This document shows, piece by piece, positions 43,880-51,862 of a DNA stretch of 64,000 nucleotides. The notes under the pieces are model-generated. The model searched no databases and was not told where the DNA came from. It worked only from the letters and a program-made list of their open reading frames with translations. The position numbers were made by a program, and so were the translations under genes. This DNA comes from an uncultured Sphingomonadaceae bacterium (GTDB lineage: Bacteria; Pseudomonadota; Alphaproteobacteria; Sphingomonadales; Sphingomonadaceae), in the NCBI GenBank assembly GCA_947497315.1, contig CANMFX010000004.1, positions 124,001 to 188,000 of the forward strand. Direction: 5' to 3'. The first letter of the stretch is position 1; each line of letters opens with the position of its first letter.

Positions 43880-44827
43880 CTAACCTTTGGGTCCAAAAGG
43901 GCGGAAGATGTAGTCGCGTAGCGACGCAACTGGCGGATATCCATCAATGCCGGTCTTCGGAAATTCTCCATCCTTCGGCATATATTGCGTGCCAAAGATA
44001 CGGTCAAAAAAAGAAAAGAAGGATGCATAATTTTTGCCGATATGACGGACATCGCGTGTGTGATGGTGATGATGGTAGACATTGTCGGCAACGATATGGC
44101 GAAATGGAGCGGGAAATGACAGCGCCGGGGCATCAGAATGCATGTAATAATTGGATATGAGATAAAATGTCGTCACCAGCATGATATGTTGCTGTGGAGC
44201 GTCAATCAAAAGTACCAGCGGCGTGGTAATCAACAGTATGTAGATTACATCCTGCCCGAAATGGGAATAACTGCGTGCCGCATTTAGATGCTCGATTTGA
44301 TGATGGATCGCGTGAAAGCGCCATAGGAAGTCAAAGTGATGCAGCGCACGATGCAGCCAATATTCCATCAGGCCCAGCAACAGCAGGTAAATCAGCGGAA
44401 AGACGACAAGCACGGGACCTAGATCATCGGCGGCAAATAATGGTTCCACGCCCAATGACCGAAGCAAGCTAAATTCTGCCGCTTGAACCAATATAGAAAT
44501 CGCTAGCGCTACCACGCTATAGATCATGCCATCTCGATATCGGGTCCGAAAATCGGAAAAGCGCAGTTGCCGCCATTCGATGACGACAAAAAGCCCAGCC
44601 ACCGTCAAAAAAGTGAATATCCCATTAGCCAGAGCTACAAATATATCGGCAGCTACCGGTCCGATTTCGATATCCTGCAAGAAAAACCCTAGTCGATATT
44701 GCATCCATCCAGCTGCGTAGAGCAACGATTCCGCAACGATTAACAAAACCGCAAAAGTCAGAATGAAGTTCCCATAGCCTATTGGCTCCGACTGCTTGCT
44801 GGCAATGTTGGGATTGTTCACCATCAC
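43880..44827 (-). CDS. Sterol desaturase / fatty acid hydroxylase family membrane protein
   Basis: The 315-residue di-iron membrane oxygenase has the histidine boxes HRALHH, HAIHH and HHHHH (Tyr-His-rich VYHHHHHTRD), four or more membrane helices and the ending FFDRIFGTQYMPKDGEFPKTGIDGYPP typical of the family. Such enzymes hydroxylate lipid acyl chains or related substrates. It leads the leftward rhodanese-PiT-MtnP unit. A CGTTACA motif at 44891 lies upstream. Its presence in an arsenical island hints at lipid modification. Confidence 0.88.
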   Translation of the reverse strand: MMVNNPNIASKQSEPIGYGNFILTFAVLLIVAESLLYAAGWMQYRLGFFLQDIEIGPVAADIFVALANGIFTFLTVAGLFVVIEWRQLRFSDFRTRYRDGMIYSVVALAISILVQAAEFSLLRSLGVEPLFAADDLGPVLVVFPLIYLLLLGLMEYWLHRALHHFDFLWRFHAIHHQIEHLNAARSYSHFGQDVIYILLITTPLVLLIDAPQQHIMLVTTFYLISNYYMHSDAPALSFPAPFRHIVADNVYHHHHHTRDVRHIGKNYASFFSFFDRIFGTQYMPKDGEFPKTGIDGYPPVASLRDYIFRPFGPKG

Positions 44828-45050
44828 GACACTATCGTTCTGCTTTGGAATTGGGACTATAAAACAGGTATTCTATCGAAAGCCTTGCAACGTTACAATG
44901 AAGGCAATTTTAATTGGCGGTCCAACTTGTTTTGCCCCGAAGTCTCATCGACTCTCATAGCATCTCTTCGACGCTTGAAATTTCTATTGGTCTTTAGTCG
45001 ACACTGTCCATTGTGAATGGGAATTCATGATGTCGCTAAAGGATTACAAA

Positions 45051-45076
45051 ATAAAAAGCGGAAAATATTTTCCGCT
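45051..45076 (-). terminator. Leftward rho-independent terminator with no assigned transcript
   Basis: AGCGGAAAATATTTTCCGCT (45057-45076) is a perfect 20-base palindrome. On the minus strand it is followed by TTTTTATTTT. No leftward gene ends here, so it may end an unannotated small RNA starting in 45.1-45.5 kb. Confidence 0.55.
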
Positions 45077-45392
45077 CCATATCGGAAGCAATCAAATGCC
45101 GGAGTGCAGTATAATCGCGGTTCCCAGTCTGTGATTAAAAGTGATTTTTAGCCTAATCTATAGCCCATCACACAAAGAAGACTTGATGTGGCCGCTATGC
45201 GGAAGTCAAAATGGCTGAAACCGGCTGTGGGTCTCAAAAACAGTGCGTTTCTATAATCCCTTCCGCCGATTTTCACCATAAAAGCGATGCTTTTTCACCA
45301 AGTGCAAACACCGGATCCAGCAGAAATCCCAAAATCTGCTCATTGGACTAATTACAATTGCCGAATTTCCAACAATGAAACGCAGTAGAATT

Positions 45393-45440
45393 TTTGGTAT
45401 TGTGAATTGGTATGCACTAATTATCATTATGGTATGCATA
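45393..45440. promoter_or_regulatory. TTGGTA repeats, candidate GntR operator of the alginate receptor
   Basis: TTGGTA occurs at 45393 and 45406. GGTATGCA occurs at 45408 and again 22 bp later at 45430. The second unit, AATTGGTATGCACTAATT (45404-45421), is an imperfect palindrome of FadR/GntR type. A TTGACA at 45445-45450 follows. Confidence 0.5.
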
Positions 45441-45506
45441 TTAGGTTGACAAAAATATCAGACCGCGTCAGTTTCCAAAAAAATAGAAAATACTCAGGGA
45501 GGATCC

Positions 45507-48500
45507 ATGATGCGCTTTCACGCTCTAGCTGCACGTTCACAGAATCAACATAATCAGATAATCAAGGCTTTACTGGCCACCACAGCGATAACCGCGATGG
45601 CAGTGCCGGCGGCTGCACAAGATACAACAGCAAACGACTCGGATGAAAATACGATTGTTGTCTCTGGTATTCGCGCCACTATTCAGAATTCCATCGAAAC
45701 AAAGAAAGAAGCAACCACGATTGTGGATGCGCTGTCTTCAGAGGAGATTGGTGATTTGCCAGCGCTTTCCATTGGTGAAGCACTTGAAACGCTGACCGGC
45801 GCAGCGTCACATCGCGAGCAGGGCGGCGCAACCGAAATATCTATTCGCGGTTTGGGGCCGTTTCTTGGTTCGACGGTCCTGAATGGTCGGGAGGCAACAA
45901 ACGGTAGTGGTGATCGCTCCGTGAACTTCAGCCAGTTCCCGTCGGAGCTTTTCAACAAAGTAGCGATATATAAAACGCAGGAAGCGAGTTTCATCGAAGG
46001 CGGAGTTTCGGGACAAATCAGGCTCGAGACCGTCCGCCCGATTGACTATGGGAAGCGCCGTTTTCAGGGGGATTTCAAGCTGAACTACAATCCCGACAAC
46101 AGTGACCTGAACATTCGTGAGCGCAACCTGGGTTATCGCGGCACGGTCAGTTACATCGACCAGTTTAACGTCGGCGACGGCGAGGTCGGCATTTCGCTGG
46201 GCTATTCACGCAATGTGACTACCAACCCGGAACAGGAAGTACGTTCGAGCAGTGGTTTTCGGGACTGCCGGCTGGCTGGGATTGCCTCTGCGCCCAACAC
46301 TTTCAATGAAGGTGTCTTTGAAGATGATAACTGTGATGACGGAGGTAGCGACGACGGTGATTTGATTCTTGAGATAGATCCTGCGACCGGCACCGCGCCA
46401 GATGCGGATACGCCGTTTCTCTTCACGTCGAGCTCGCGGTCATTCCGCCAGAATATTACCGATGATGAGCGTGATTCCTTCTTCGCAGCCGTGCAGCTAA
46501 AGCCTACTCCGGATGTGGATATCAACTTTGATTTTCAATATTCAAATCGCGTGTTCTCCGAAATTCGCAATGACCTCGTTTTTGCCGAAAACCGGCGTGT
46601 TGATGCACCTGATGTCGATTTATCACGTCGCTTGCCATTTGATCTTATTGTCACGCCGGCTGGTTCTTTGTTGCAGTTCACCAATGAACAGCGGATTGAA
46701 ACCAATAGTCAATTTGCTGAGCGGCTGGAAGAATATTACGGCGGCGGTATTTCTATTGAAGTGCAGGCTTCTGATCGCCTGAAACTGTCCTTTGATGCGT
46801 CTTATTCCGATACCAGTCGCCGCGAGAATATCATTCAGACACGACTGCAATCGGACCGTGAGGATATTTTCGGTAATACCGTTCCCGGTACAAACAGCGC
46901 GCTAGAGCGAGGCAGCGACTCCATTCAGCGAGATCGTGTTGAAACTGCGACTTTCATTGGCCAGAACGGTTCGCAGGGCTATAATTTCATCGTCCAAAAC
47001 TTCGACGTCACCAACCCAGACCTGTTTGCCGATGATGCCCGGACACGGGTCGATCTCAACCAGTTCCGTAACAACGATATTCTGGGAATTCGAGGTGATC
47101 TCGAATATGAATTTGATGGGTTCTTGTCGAGCATCATGGGTGGTGTTCGCTATTCGGAGCTGGGCTTTAACAGCGTGCCGCGATCACGAGACCAATTCAC
47201 TTTTTCCGACGACGCGCTGACCATCGCCAATCAGGCCTGTCGGAATGATGTATTCCCGGAAAACAATTTTCTGTCATCAATCAGCGGTGGCAATGCTCTG
47301 GTGACGAATGTGGATGATGCCGGCAATGTCATCACACAGGGCACGGGTAACAGCTACGCAACGTTCGATCCGATTTGTCTGGTGCAGCAGCTGAATGCGG
47401 CTGACCCGCAGGGCATTGTTTTTGATGACGACGGGCGCCCAGTTATTCCCGGACCGCAGGAAACCATCCAGAATGTTGATGTCACCGAAAAGACCTGGGC
47501 CGGTTATTTGCAGGCCAATTTTGACGGGGAACTTGGCAGTACCCCGGTCCGCGGCAATATCGGCTTGCGAGTTATAAATACCAAAGTGCGTTCGACGGGT
47601 CTTCGCGGTGCATTGATTACGGTTACTGATCCTGCCGATGGTACGATTGATATCGTTCCCGACCCCGCAGCTGGTTCCCTGTTAGCGGTCACCGGAGGTG
47701 GCTCTTACACAGAATTTTTACCTAGCTTTAATGTGGTAGCTGAGGTCGCACCGAATGTTCAGGCGCGTGCTGCAATATATCGCGCCTTGTCGCGGCCTGA
47801 TCCTTCCTCTCTCGGCTTTGGCCGCAGCTTTAGTGGGCTTCAGGACGACACGGTAACGTCAATTGCCGACGCGATCGGCAATGCCAATGCCAATGGCAAT
47901 CCGTTCACCGAGCCACTTCTTTCATGGAACTTTGATGCAGCGGTGGAATGGTATCCCAATGCCGATACAATCCTGGCCGCTGGTGTTTATTACAAGCGCT
48001 TTAACGGCGGTTTCCAGAACACAACGCAAACCGAAGAATTTATCGTTGATGGTCAAGCGCTGCAAACGTTGGTCACGACCCAGAACACTGTTGGTGAGTC
48101 CAGCACGATCTATGGCTTCGAGGTCACCGCTTCGCATCGTCTCAGCTACCTGCCTAAACCGCTTGATGGTCTTGGTTTCAAACTGAGCTACAACTATGCC
48201 AGCTCTAATTTCGAGTTTGAAGATGCACAGTTCGGTGCGTCTCAGGTATTTGGTCCCAATGGCACGCTTGTGGACCGTGTTGGGATTGTCCCGCCTGCAG
48301 AAATATTCGGGCTTTCCAAGCATGTACTGTCTGCGCAGGCTTACTATCAGATTGGCGGCTTCGACTTCCAGGGTGTCTACAAATACCGTAGCAACTATTT
48401 CCAGCAGTTTATTTCGACACCCGGTAACCTGAGATATATTGGCAATACCGGCGTGTTCGAAGCGCGGATTTCATACAAGCTGACCGACAATATCAAGTTC

Positions 48501-48623
48501 ACTATCGAAGGTATCAACTTGTTCAACGAACCGCGGAACCAGTTTAATCCGACGCTGGAGAATATCTCGGAAGTGAATGTCTACGGACCCCGCTACTTCG
48601 CAGGCGTGAAATTTAAATTCTAA
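45507..48623 (+). CDS. TonB-dependent receptor, probable alginate oligosaccharide porin
   Basis: The 1038-residue receptor has a signal peptide (to about residue 38, AVPAAAQ) and the TonB-dependent polysaccharide-receptor type start ENTIVVSGIRATIQNSIETKKEATTIVDALSSEEIGDLP. Its plug carries GLGPFLGSTVLNGREATNGSGDR. A long barrel ends in aromatic YFAGVKFKF. This large sphingomonad TonB class typically imports sugars or oligosaccharides. It precedes the alginate regulator and lyases. The start (ATG ATG) has GGGAGG 5 bp upstream. Confidence 0.92.
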   Translation: MMRFHALAARSQNQHNQIIKALLATTAITAMAVPAAAQDTTANDSDENTIVVSGIRATIQNSIETKKEATTIVDALSSEEIGDLPALSIGEALETLTGAASHREQGGATEISIRGLGPFLGSTVLNGREATNGSGDRSVNFSQFPSELFNKVAIYKTQEASFIEGGVSGQIRLETVRPIDYGKRRFQGDFKLNYNPDNSDLNIRERNLGYRGTVSYIDQFNVGDGEVGISLGYSRNVTTNPEQEVRSSSGFRDCRLAGIASAPNTFNEGVFEDDNCDDGGSDDGDLILEIDPATGTAPDADTPFLFTSSSRSFRQNITDDERDSFFAAVQLKPTPDVDINFDFQYSNRVFSEIRNDLVFAENRRVDAPDVDLSRRLPFDLIVTPAGSLLQFTNEQRIETNSQFAERLEEYYGGGISIEVQASDRLKLSFDASYSDTSRRENIIQTRLQSDREDIFGNTVPGTNSALERGSDSIQRDRVETATFIGQNGSQGYNFIVQNFDVTNPDLFADDARTRVDLNQFRNNDILGIRGDLEYEFDGFLSSIMGGVRYSELGFNSVPRSRDQFTFSDDALTIANQACRNDVFPENNFLSSISGGNALVTNVDDAGNVITQGTGNSYATFDPICLVQQLNAADPQGIVFDDDGRPVIPGPQETIQNVDVTEKTWAGYLQANFDGELGSTPVRGNIGLRVINTKVRSTGLRGALITVTDPADGTIDIVPDPAAGSLLAVTGGGSYTEFLPSFNVVAEVAPNVQARAAIYRALSRPDPSSLGFGRSFSGLQDDTVTSIADAIGNANANGNPFTEPLLSWNFDAAVEWYPNADTILAAGVYYKRFNGGFQNTTQTEEFIVDGQALQTLVTTQNTVGESSTIYGFEVTASHRLSYLPKPLDGLGFKLSYNYASSNFEFEDAQFGASQVFGPNGTLVDRVGIVPPAEIFGLSKHVLSAQAYYQIGGFDFQGVYKYRSNYFQQFISTPGNLRYIGNTGVFEARISYKLTDNIKFTIEGINLFNEPRNQFNPTLENISEVNVYGPRYFAGVKFKF

Positions 48624-48640
48624 GCTCCCAAAGAGGGACG

Positions 48641-48680
48641 GCGTGGCGGAAGCTTGAACCCGCCACGTCGGTTCTTGGGG
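48641..48680 (+). terminator. Possible terminator after the alginate receptor gene
   Basis: CGTGGCGG (48642-48649) and CCGCCACG (48660-48667) form an 8-bp GC stem 18 bp after the stop. The downstream TCGGTTCTTGGGG is only partly T-rich, so termination may be incomplete. Confidence 0.5.
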
Positions 48681-48693
48681 TTTTGGTTTGGTA

Positions 48694-48708
48694 ATTTGGT
48701 CGACAAAT
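48694..48708. promoter_or_regulatory. Candidate operator before the GntR gene
   Basis: ATTTGGTCGACAAAT is a nearly perfect palindrome around GTCGAC. It lies about 65 bp upstream of the regulator gene and could mediate autoregulation. Confidence 0.35.
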
Positions 48709-48773
48709 GGAGTATTTTTGCGTTAGATGTCTGAATTGACCGGACTAATTTAAACTGGAGGATATGCGGCATA

Positions 48774-49514
48774 ATGTCAGAGAAAAGACTCTTTCACAGC
48801 GTTGCAGAACAAATCTCTGATCTTATTGATGAGGGCGTTTTTCCTTTAGGTACGAGGCTTCCCGGAGAACGCGAGCTTGCAGAACGTTTTGGAGTTAGCC
48901 GTGTAACGATCAGGGAAGCAGAAATTGCCTTGCAGGCGGTCGGAAAAATCCAGATCAAAACAGGTTCCGGTGTCTATGTTTCTGAGGAATTGCCAAAAGA
49001 TCCGGGGCAATTACCCGATGTTAGTGCATTCGAACTGACCGAAGCACGATCCATGATCGAGTCTGAAGCGGCAGCACTTGCGGCGAAGGTTATTTCGGAC
49101 GAAGCGTTGGATGATTTGCAGGAACTGGTCAGCCAGATGTCCGCTGCCAATGATGATGCTGCAACCAGTGCGGATCATGCCTTCCACATGACCATCGCCA
49201 AAGCCTCTGGCAACAAGGCGATTGTACATACGATCGAGACATTGTGGCGGATGCGTGAGGAGCTGCCCAAGGTCAAGAAAACCTATGGCTCGGTTTGTGA
49301 GGAAGATGCCGAATCTCGTATGAGAGAGCATCAGCTTATCCTTGATGCTCTAAAGGCACATAATCCTGATGACGCACGCAACGCCATGCGTGCCCATTTC
49401 TTCCGGTTGATCAGCGCGATGCTTGACGCCACAGAGCAGGAGGCGTTGCGTGAAGTGCAACAGCGTGCGAGCGAAAGCCGAGAGCGTTTCCTTACCAATG
49501 CCAATCTCGGCTAA
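48774..49514 (+). CDS. FadR-type GntR family regulator of the alginate locus
   Basis: The 246-residue protein has the GntR winged helix (FPLGTRLPGERELAERFGVSRVTIREAEIALQAVGKI, residues 18-55) and an FCD ligand domain of about 150 residues (FELTEARSMIESEAAALAA, DHAFHMTIAKASGNKAIVHTI) with acidic and histidine metal/ligand residues. FCD regulators often bind uronic-acid metabolites such as KDG or KDPG. Genes on either side are the receptor and the lyase operon. TTGGTA elements before both are its probable sites. GGAGG is present but unusually far (12 bp) from the ATG. Confidence 0.9.
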   Translation: MSEKRLFHSVAEQISDLIDEGVFPLGTRLPGERELAERFGVSRVTIREAEIALQAVGKIQIKTGSGVYVSEELPKDPGQLPDVSAFELTEARSMIESEAAALAAKVISDEALDDLQELVSQMSAANDDAATSADHAFHMTIAKASGNKAIVHTIETLWRMREELPKVKKTYGSVCEEDAESRMREHQLILDALKAHNPDDARNAMRAHFFRLISAMLDATEQEALREVQQRASESRERFLTNANLG

Positions 49515-49555
49515 ATTGGTATAAACAAAAATCACTTTTGGTAGTACAAATTGGT
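49514..49555. promoter_or_regulatory. TTGGTA repeats before the alginate lyase operon
   Basis: TTGGTA is found at 49516 and 49538, 22 bp apart, the spacing seen before the receptor gene. TGGTAGTACAA (49539-49549) fits the GntR/FadR pattern TNGTNNNACNA exactly. Confidence 0.5.
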
Positions 49556-49612
49556 TGACGTAAATTCGCGTCAGTGTTAGCCCTTGATCATAATAAAAAG
49601 GATGATCAGGAG

Positions 49613-51862
49613 ATGGTATTCAGGTTTGCCCTGATAATTGGGATTTTCATTGCCTGGGCATCGCCCGCGCAGTCCGCTCATTACTTCGTCAAAAATCAGA
49701 GTGAATATTTCGAGGCAGCCAAAAAGGTCGAGGCTGGGGATATCATCATCCTGGCGAATGGCGAATGGCGTGATTTTGAAATCGTGCTGACGGGCCAGGG
49801 TACCAAAGCAAAGCCTATCACCCTCATCTCCGAAGAGCCGGGAAAAGTCCTTATCACCGGGCAATCCAATCTGCGCATTGGCGGCAAGCATATCCTGGTC
49901 ACAGGTCTGGTATTCCGCAACGGTTATAGTCCAACCGGAGAAGTCATCTCGTTTCGCCGGACGAAAAAGGATTTGGCCTATGACAGCCGGGTGACCGAGG
50001 TAGTCATCGATCATTTCAACAAGCCGGATCGGTTCGAAAGTGACTACTGGGTCGGCATGTATGGCAAGCGCAACCGCTTTGATCACAATCATCTGGTCGG
50101 TAAAAGCAACAAGGGTGTGACCTTCGCTGTCCGGCTCGACAGCAAGGATAGTCAGAAAAACTACCACCGGATCGATCATAACTATTTCGGACCGCGCCCT
50201 GTTCTCGGCTCTAACGGAGGGGAAACCCTTCGTATCGGCACCAGTAAATATTCGATGTTCAATTCGCATACGCTGGTTGAGAATAATTTTTTTGATCGCT
50301 GCGACGGAGAGGTCGAGATCATCTCGTCCAAATCCGGTGCAAACACCTATCGCGGCAATGTTTTCTTTGAATCGAGCGGGACGTTGACCCTGCGCCATGG
50401 CGACGGCAATCTCGTCGAGAATAATGTCTTCATGGGTAATGGTAAAGATCATACGGGTGGCATCCGGGTGATCAACCGCGATCAGACAATCCGCAACAAT
50501 TATATGGAAGGGCTTCGCGGTACCGGCTTTTCAAGCGCTCTGACCGTAATGAACGGCGTGCCCAATTCACCGGTCAATCGCTATGTCCAAGTCGACAATG
50601 CAGTGATCGAGAATAACAGCGTTGTGGACAGCAGGCGGATTACCTTTGCGGCCGGAGCAGACAAGGAGCGGTCCGCACCGCCGGTAAACAGCAAATTCTC
50701 CAGCAACCTGCTCAATGGCTTTGGGGATGGCACCTTCATCAAGGTGCAGGACGACATCAGCGGTATCCGCTTTGCTGATAACCAGCTTACCGCCGGCAAT
50801 ATGGAGAAGTCCGTTGCAGGTATCGCGGCCATGCCCGCAACGCTGAGCCGCGCTGACAACGGTTTGCTGTATCCGGAGGGCTTGACCGTTGGGGCGTCTC
50901 GTGATCTGAAACCCGTGACCCGGGATCAGGTCGGGATTACCTGGTATGCTAAGCCGGCAACCGGTGATCGTTTCGGCAAGGGCAAGGAAATTGCTGTCGC
51001 ACCGGGCGAAGACAGTCTGACCGAAGCGCTGGCCGCGGCCGGAGAGGGCGACCGGTTGGTGCTCAGCGCCGGGAATTATGTGGTCAACAAGCTGCTGCCG
51101 CTGGACAAGGCGGTTTCCGTTGCCGGGCCGGCCGAAGGCGGCGTCAAGATCACCTTTGCGCGGCCGTCTTTGTTTGAAATCAGAGAACGCGGAAGCCTGA
51201 GTTTATCCAATCTGCTGATTGACGGGGCATTGGCTCCAGACTCGGTCGGCAATGCGGTTATCCGGACAACCAGCTATCCGATACAATCCAATTTCGTTAT
51301 CGCGCTGGATCGCGTGAATATTGCCAATCTCGACGTCAATAAATCCTTTCATGTTATAGCGCTGGGCAAAAGCAGTTTTGCAGATCGGGTGACCATCAAG
51401 AACAGCAATTTCCTCAACATCTCCGGATCGATAATACAGGCGGCGGCAGAAACAGAGGATTACGGCCAGTATAACGCAGAATATGTCAGTATTTCTGAAT
51501 CCAATTTCAAAGATATTGGCGGTGCGGTATTTAACATTTATCGCGGTGGACGGGATGAAAGTACTTTTGGCCCGCATTTTTCCCTATCCGAATCCAATTT
51601 CCTGAATGTCGGAAAAAGCGGCAATAATGCATCAGGCGCAGCGATGGTGTTGCACGGGGTGCAGCACAGCGATATCCGCAAATCAAACTTTGCTGACAGT
51701 GCGCCGATAAAGATCGTTCACACGGTCGGCCGTCCGCAAACTCGGGTCGCCCAGAACATATTTTCAAACACACCGGCACCGATTGTCGAAGAGCTGATCT
51801 GGACCGGCGCACCGCGCGTGCAAATGTCCAATAACGTTGTCACGGATGGAACTGCAAAATGA
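49613..51862 (+). CDS. PL6 family alginate lyase
   Basis: The 749-residue secreted lyase has a signal peptide (MVFRFALIIGIFIAWASPAQSA). The right-handed beta-helix carries the PL6 hallmark residues: LANGEWRDFEIVLTG, ILVTGLVFRNG, and the catalytic region FDHNHLVGKSNKGVTFAVRLD (Lys and Arg) then NYFGPRPVLGSNGGETLRIGTS. A second beta-helix-like half covers residues about 430-749. PL6 enzymes cleave alginate by beta-elimination, often in MG or poly-G. The frame is open upstream from a GTG, but the signal peptide begins at the ATG at 49613. It overlaps the next gene by 4 bp. Confidence 0.93.
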   Translation: MVFRFALIIGIFIAWASPAQSAHYFVKNQSEYFEAAKKVEAGDIIILANGEWRDFEIVLTGQGTKAKPITLISEEPGKVLITGQSNLRIGGKHILVTGLVFRNGYSPTGEVISFRRTKKDLAYDSRVTEVVIDHFNKPDRFESDYWVGMYGKRNRFDHNHLVGKSNKGVTFAVRLDSKDSQKNYHRIDHNYFGPRPVLGSNGGETLRIGTSKYSMFNSHTLVENNFFDRCDGEVEIISSKSGANTYRGNVFFESSGTLTLRHGDGNLVENNVFMGNGKDHTGGIRVINRDQTIRNNYMEGLRGTGFSSALTVMNGVPNSPVNRYVQVDNAVIENNSVVDSRRITFAAGADKERSAPPVNSKFSSNLLNGFGDGTFIKVQDDISGIRFADNQLTAGNMEKSVAGIAAMPATLSRADNGLLYPEGLTVGASRDLKPVTRDQVGITWYAKPATGDRFGKGKEIAVAPGEDSLTEALAAAGEGDRLVLSAGNYVVNKLLPLDKAVSVAGPAEGGVKITFARPSLFEIRERGSLSLSNLLIDGALAPDSVGNAVIRTTSYPIQSNFVIALDRVNIANLDVNKSFHVIALGKSSFADRVTIKNSNFLNISGSIIQAAAETEDYGQYNAEYVSISESNFKDIGGAVFNIYRGGRDESTFGPHFSLSESNFLNVGKSGNNASGAAMVLHGVQHSDIRKSNFADSAPIKIVHTVGRPQTRVAQNIFSNTPAPIVEELIWTGAPRVQMSNNVVTDGTAK

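Larger units (their letters stand above)
44828..45506. other. Long control region between the arsenical island and the alginate locus
   Basis: This 680-bp gap holds a CGTTACA motif (44891-44897), a leftward-facing terminator (45051-45076), and TTGGTA repeats before the alginate TonB receptor (45393-45440). A 62-codon leftward frame at 45251-45439 has no ribosome binding site and is probably not a gene. Confidence 0.5.

Noticed and set aside
45251-45439. Leftward 62-codon open frame before the alginate receptor
   Set aside because: No ribosome binding site and it runs through the GntR operator repeats, so a protein is unlikely; I keep only the small RNA idea.
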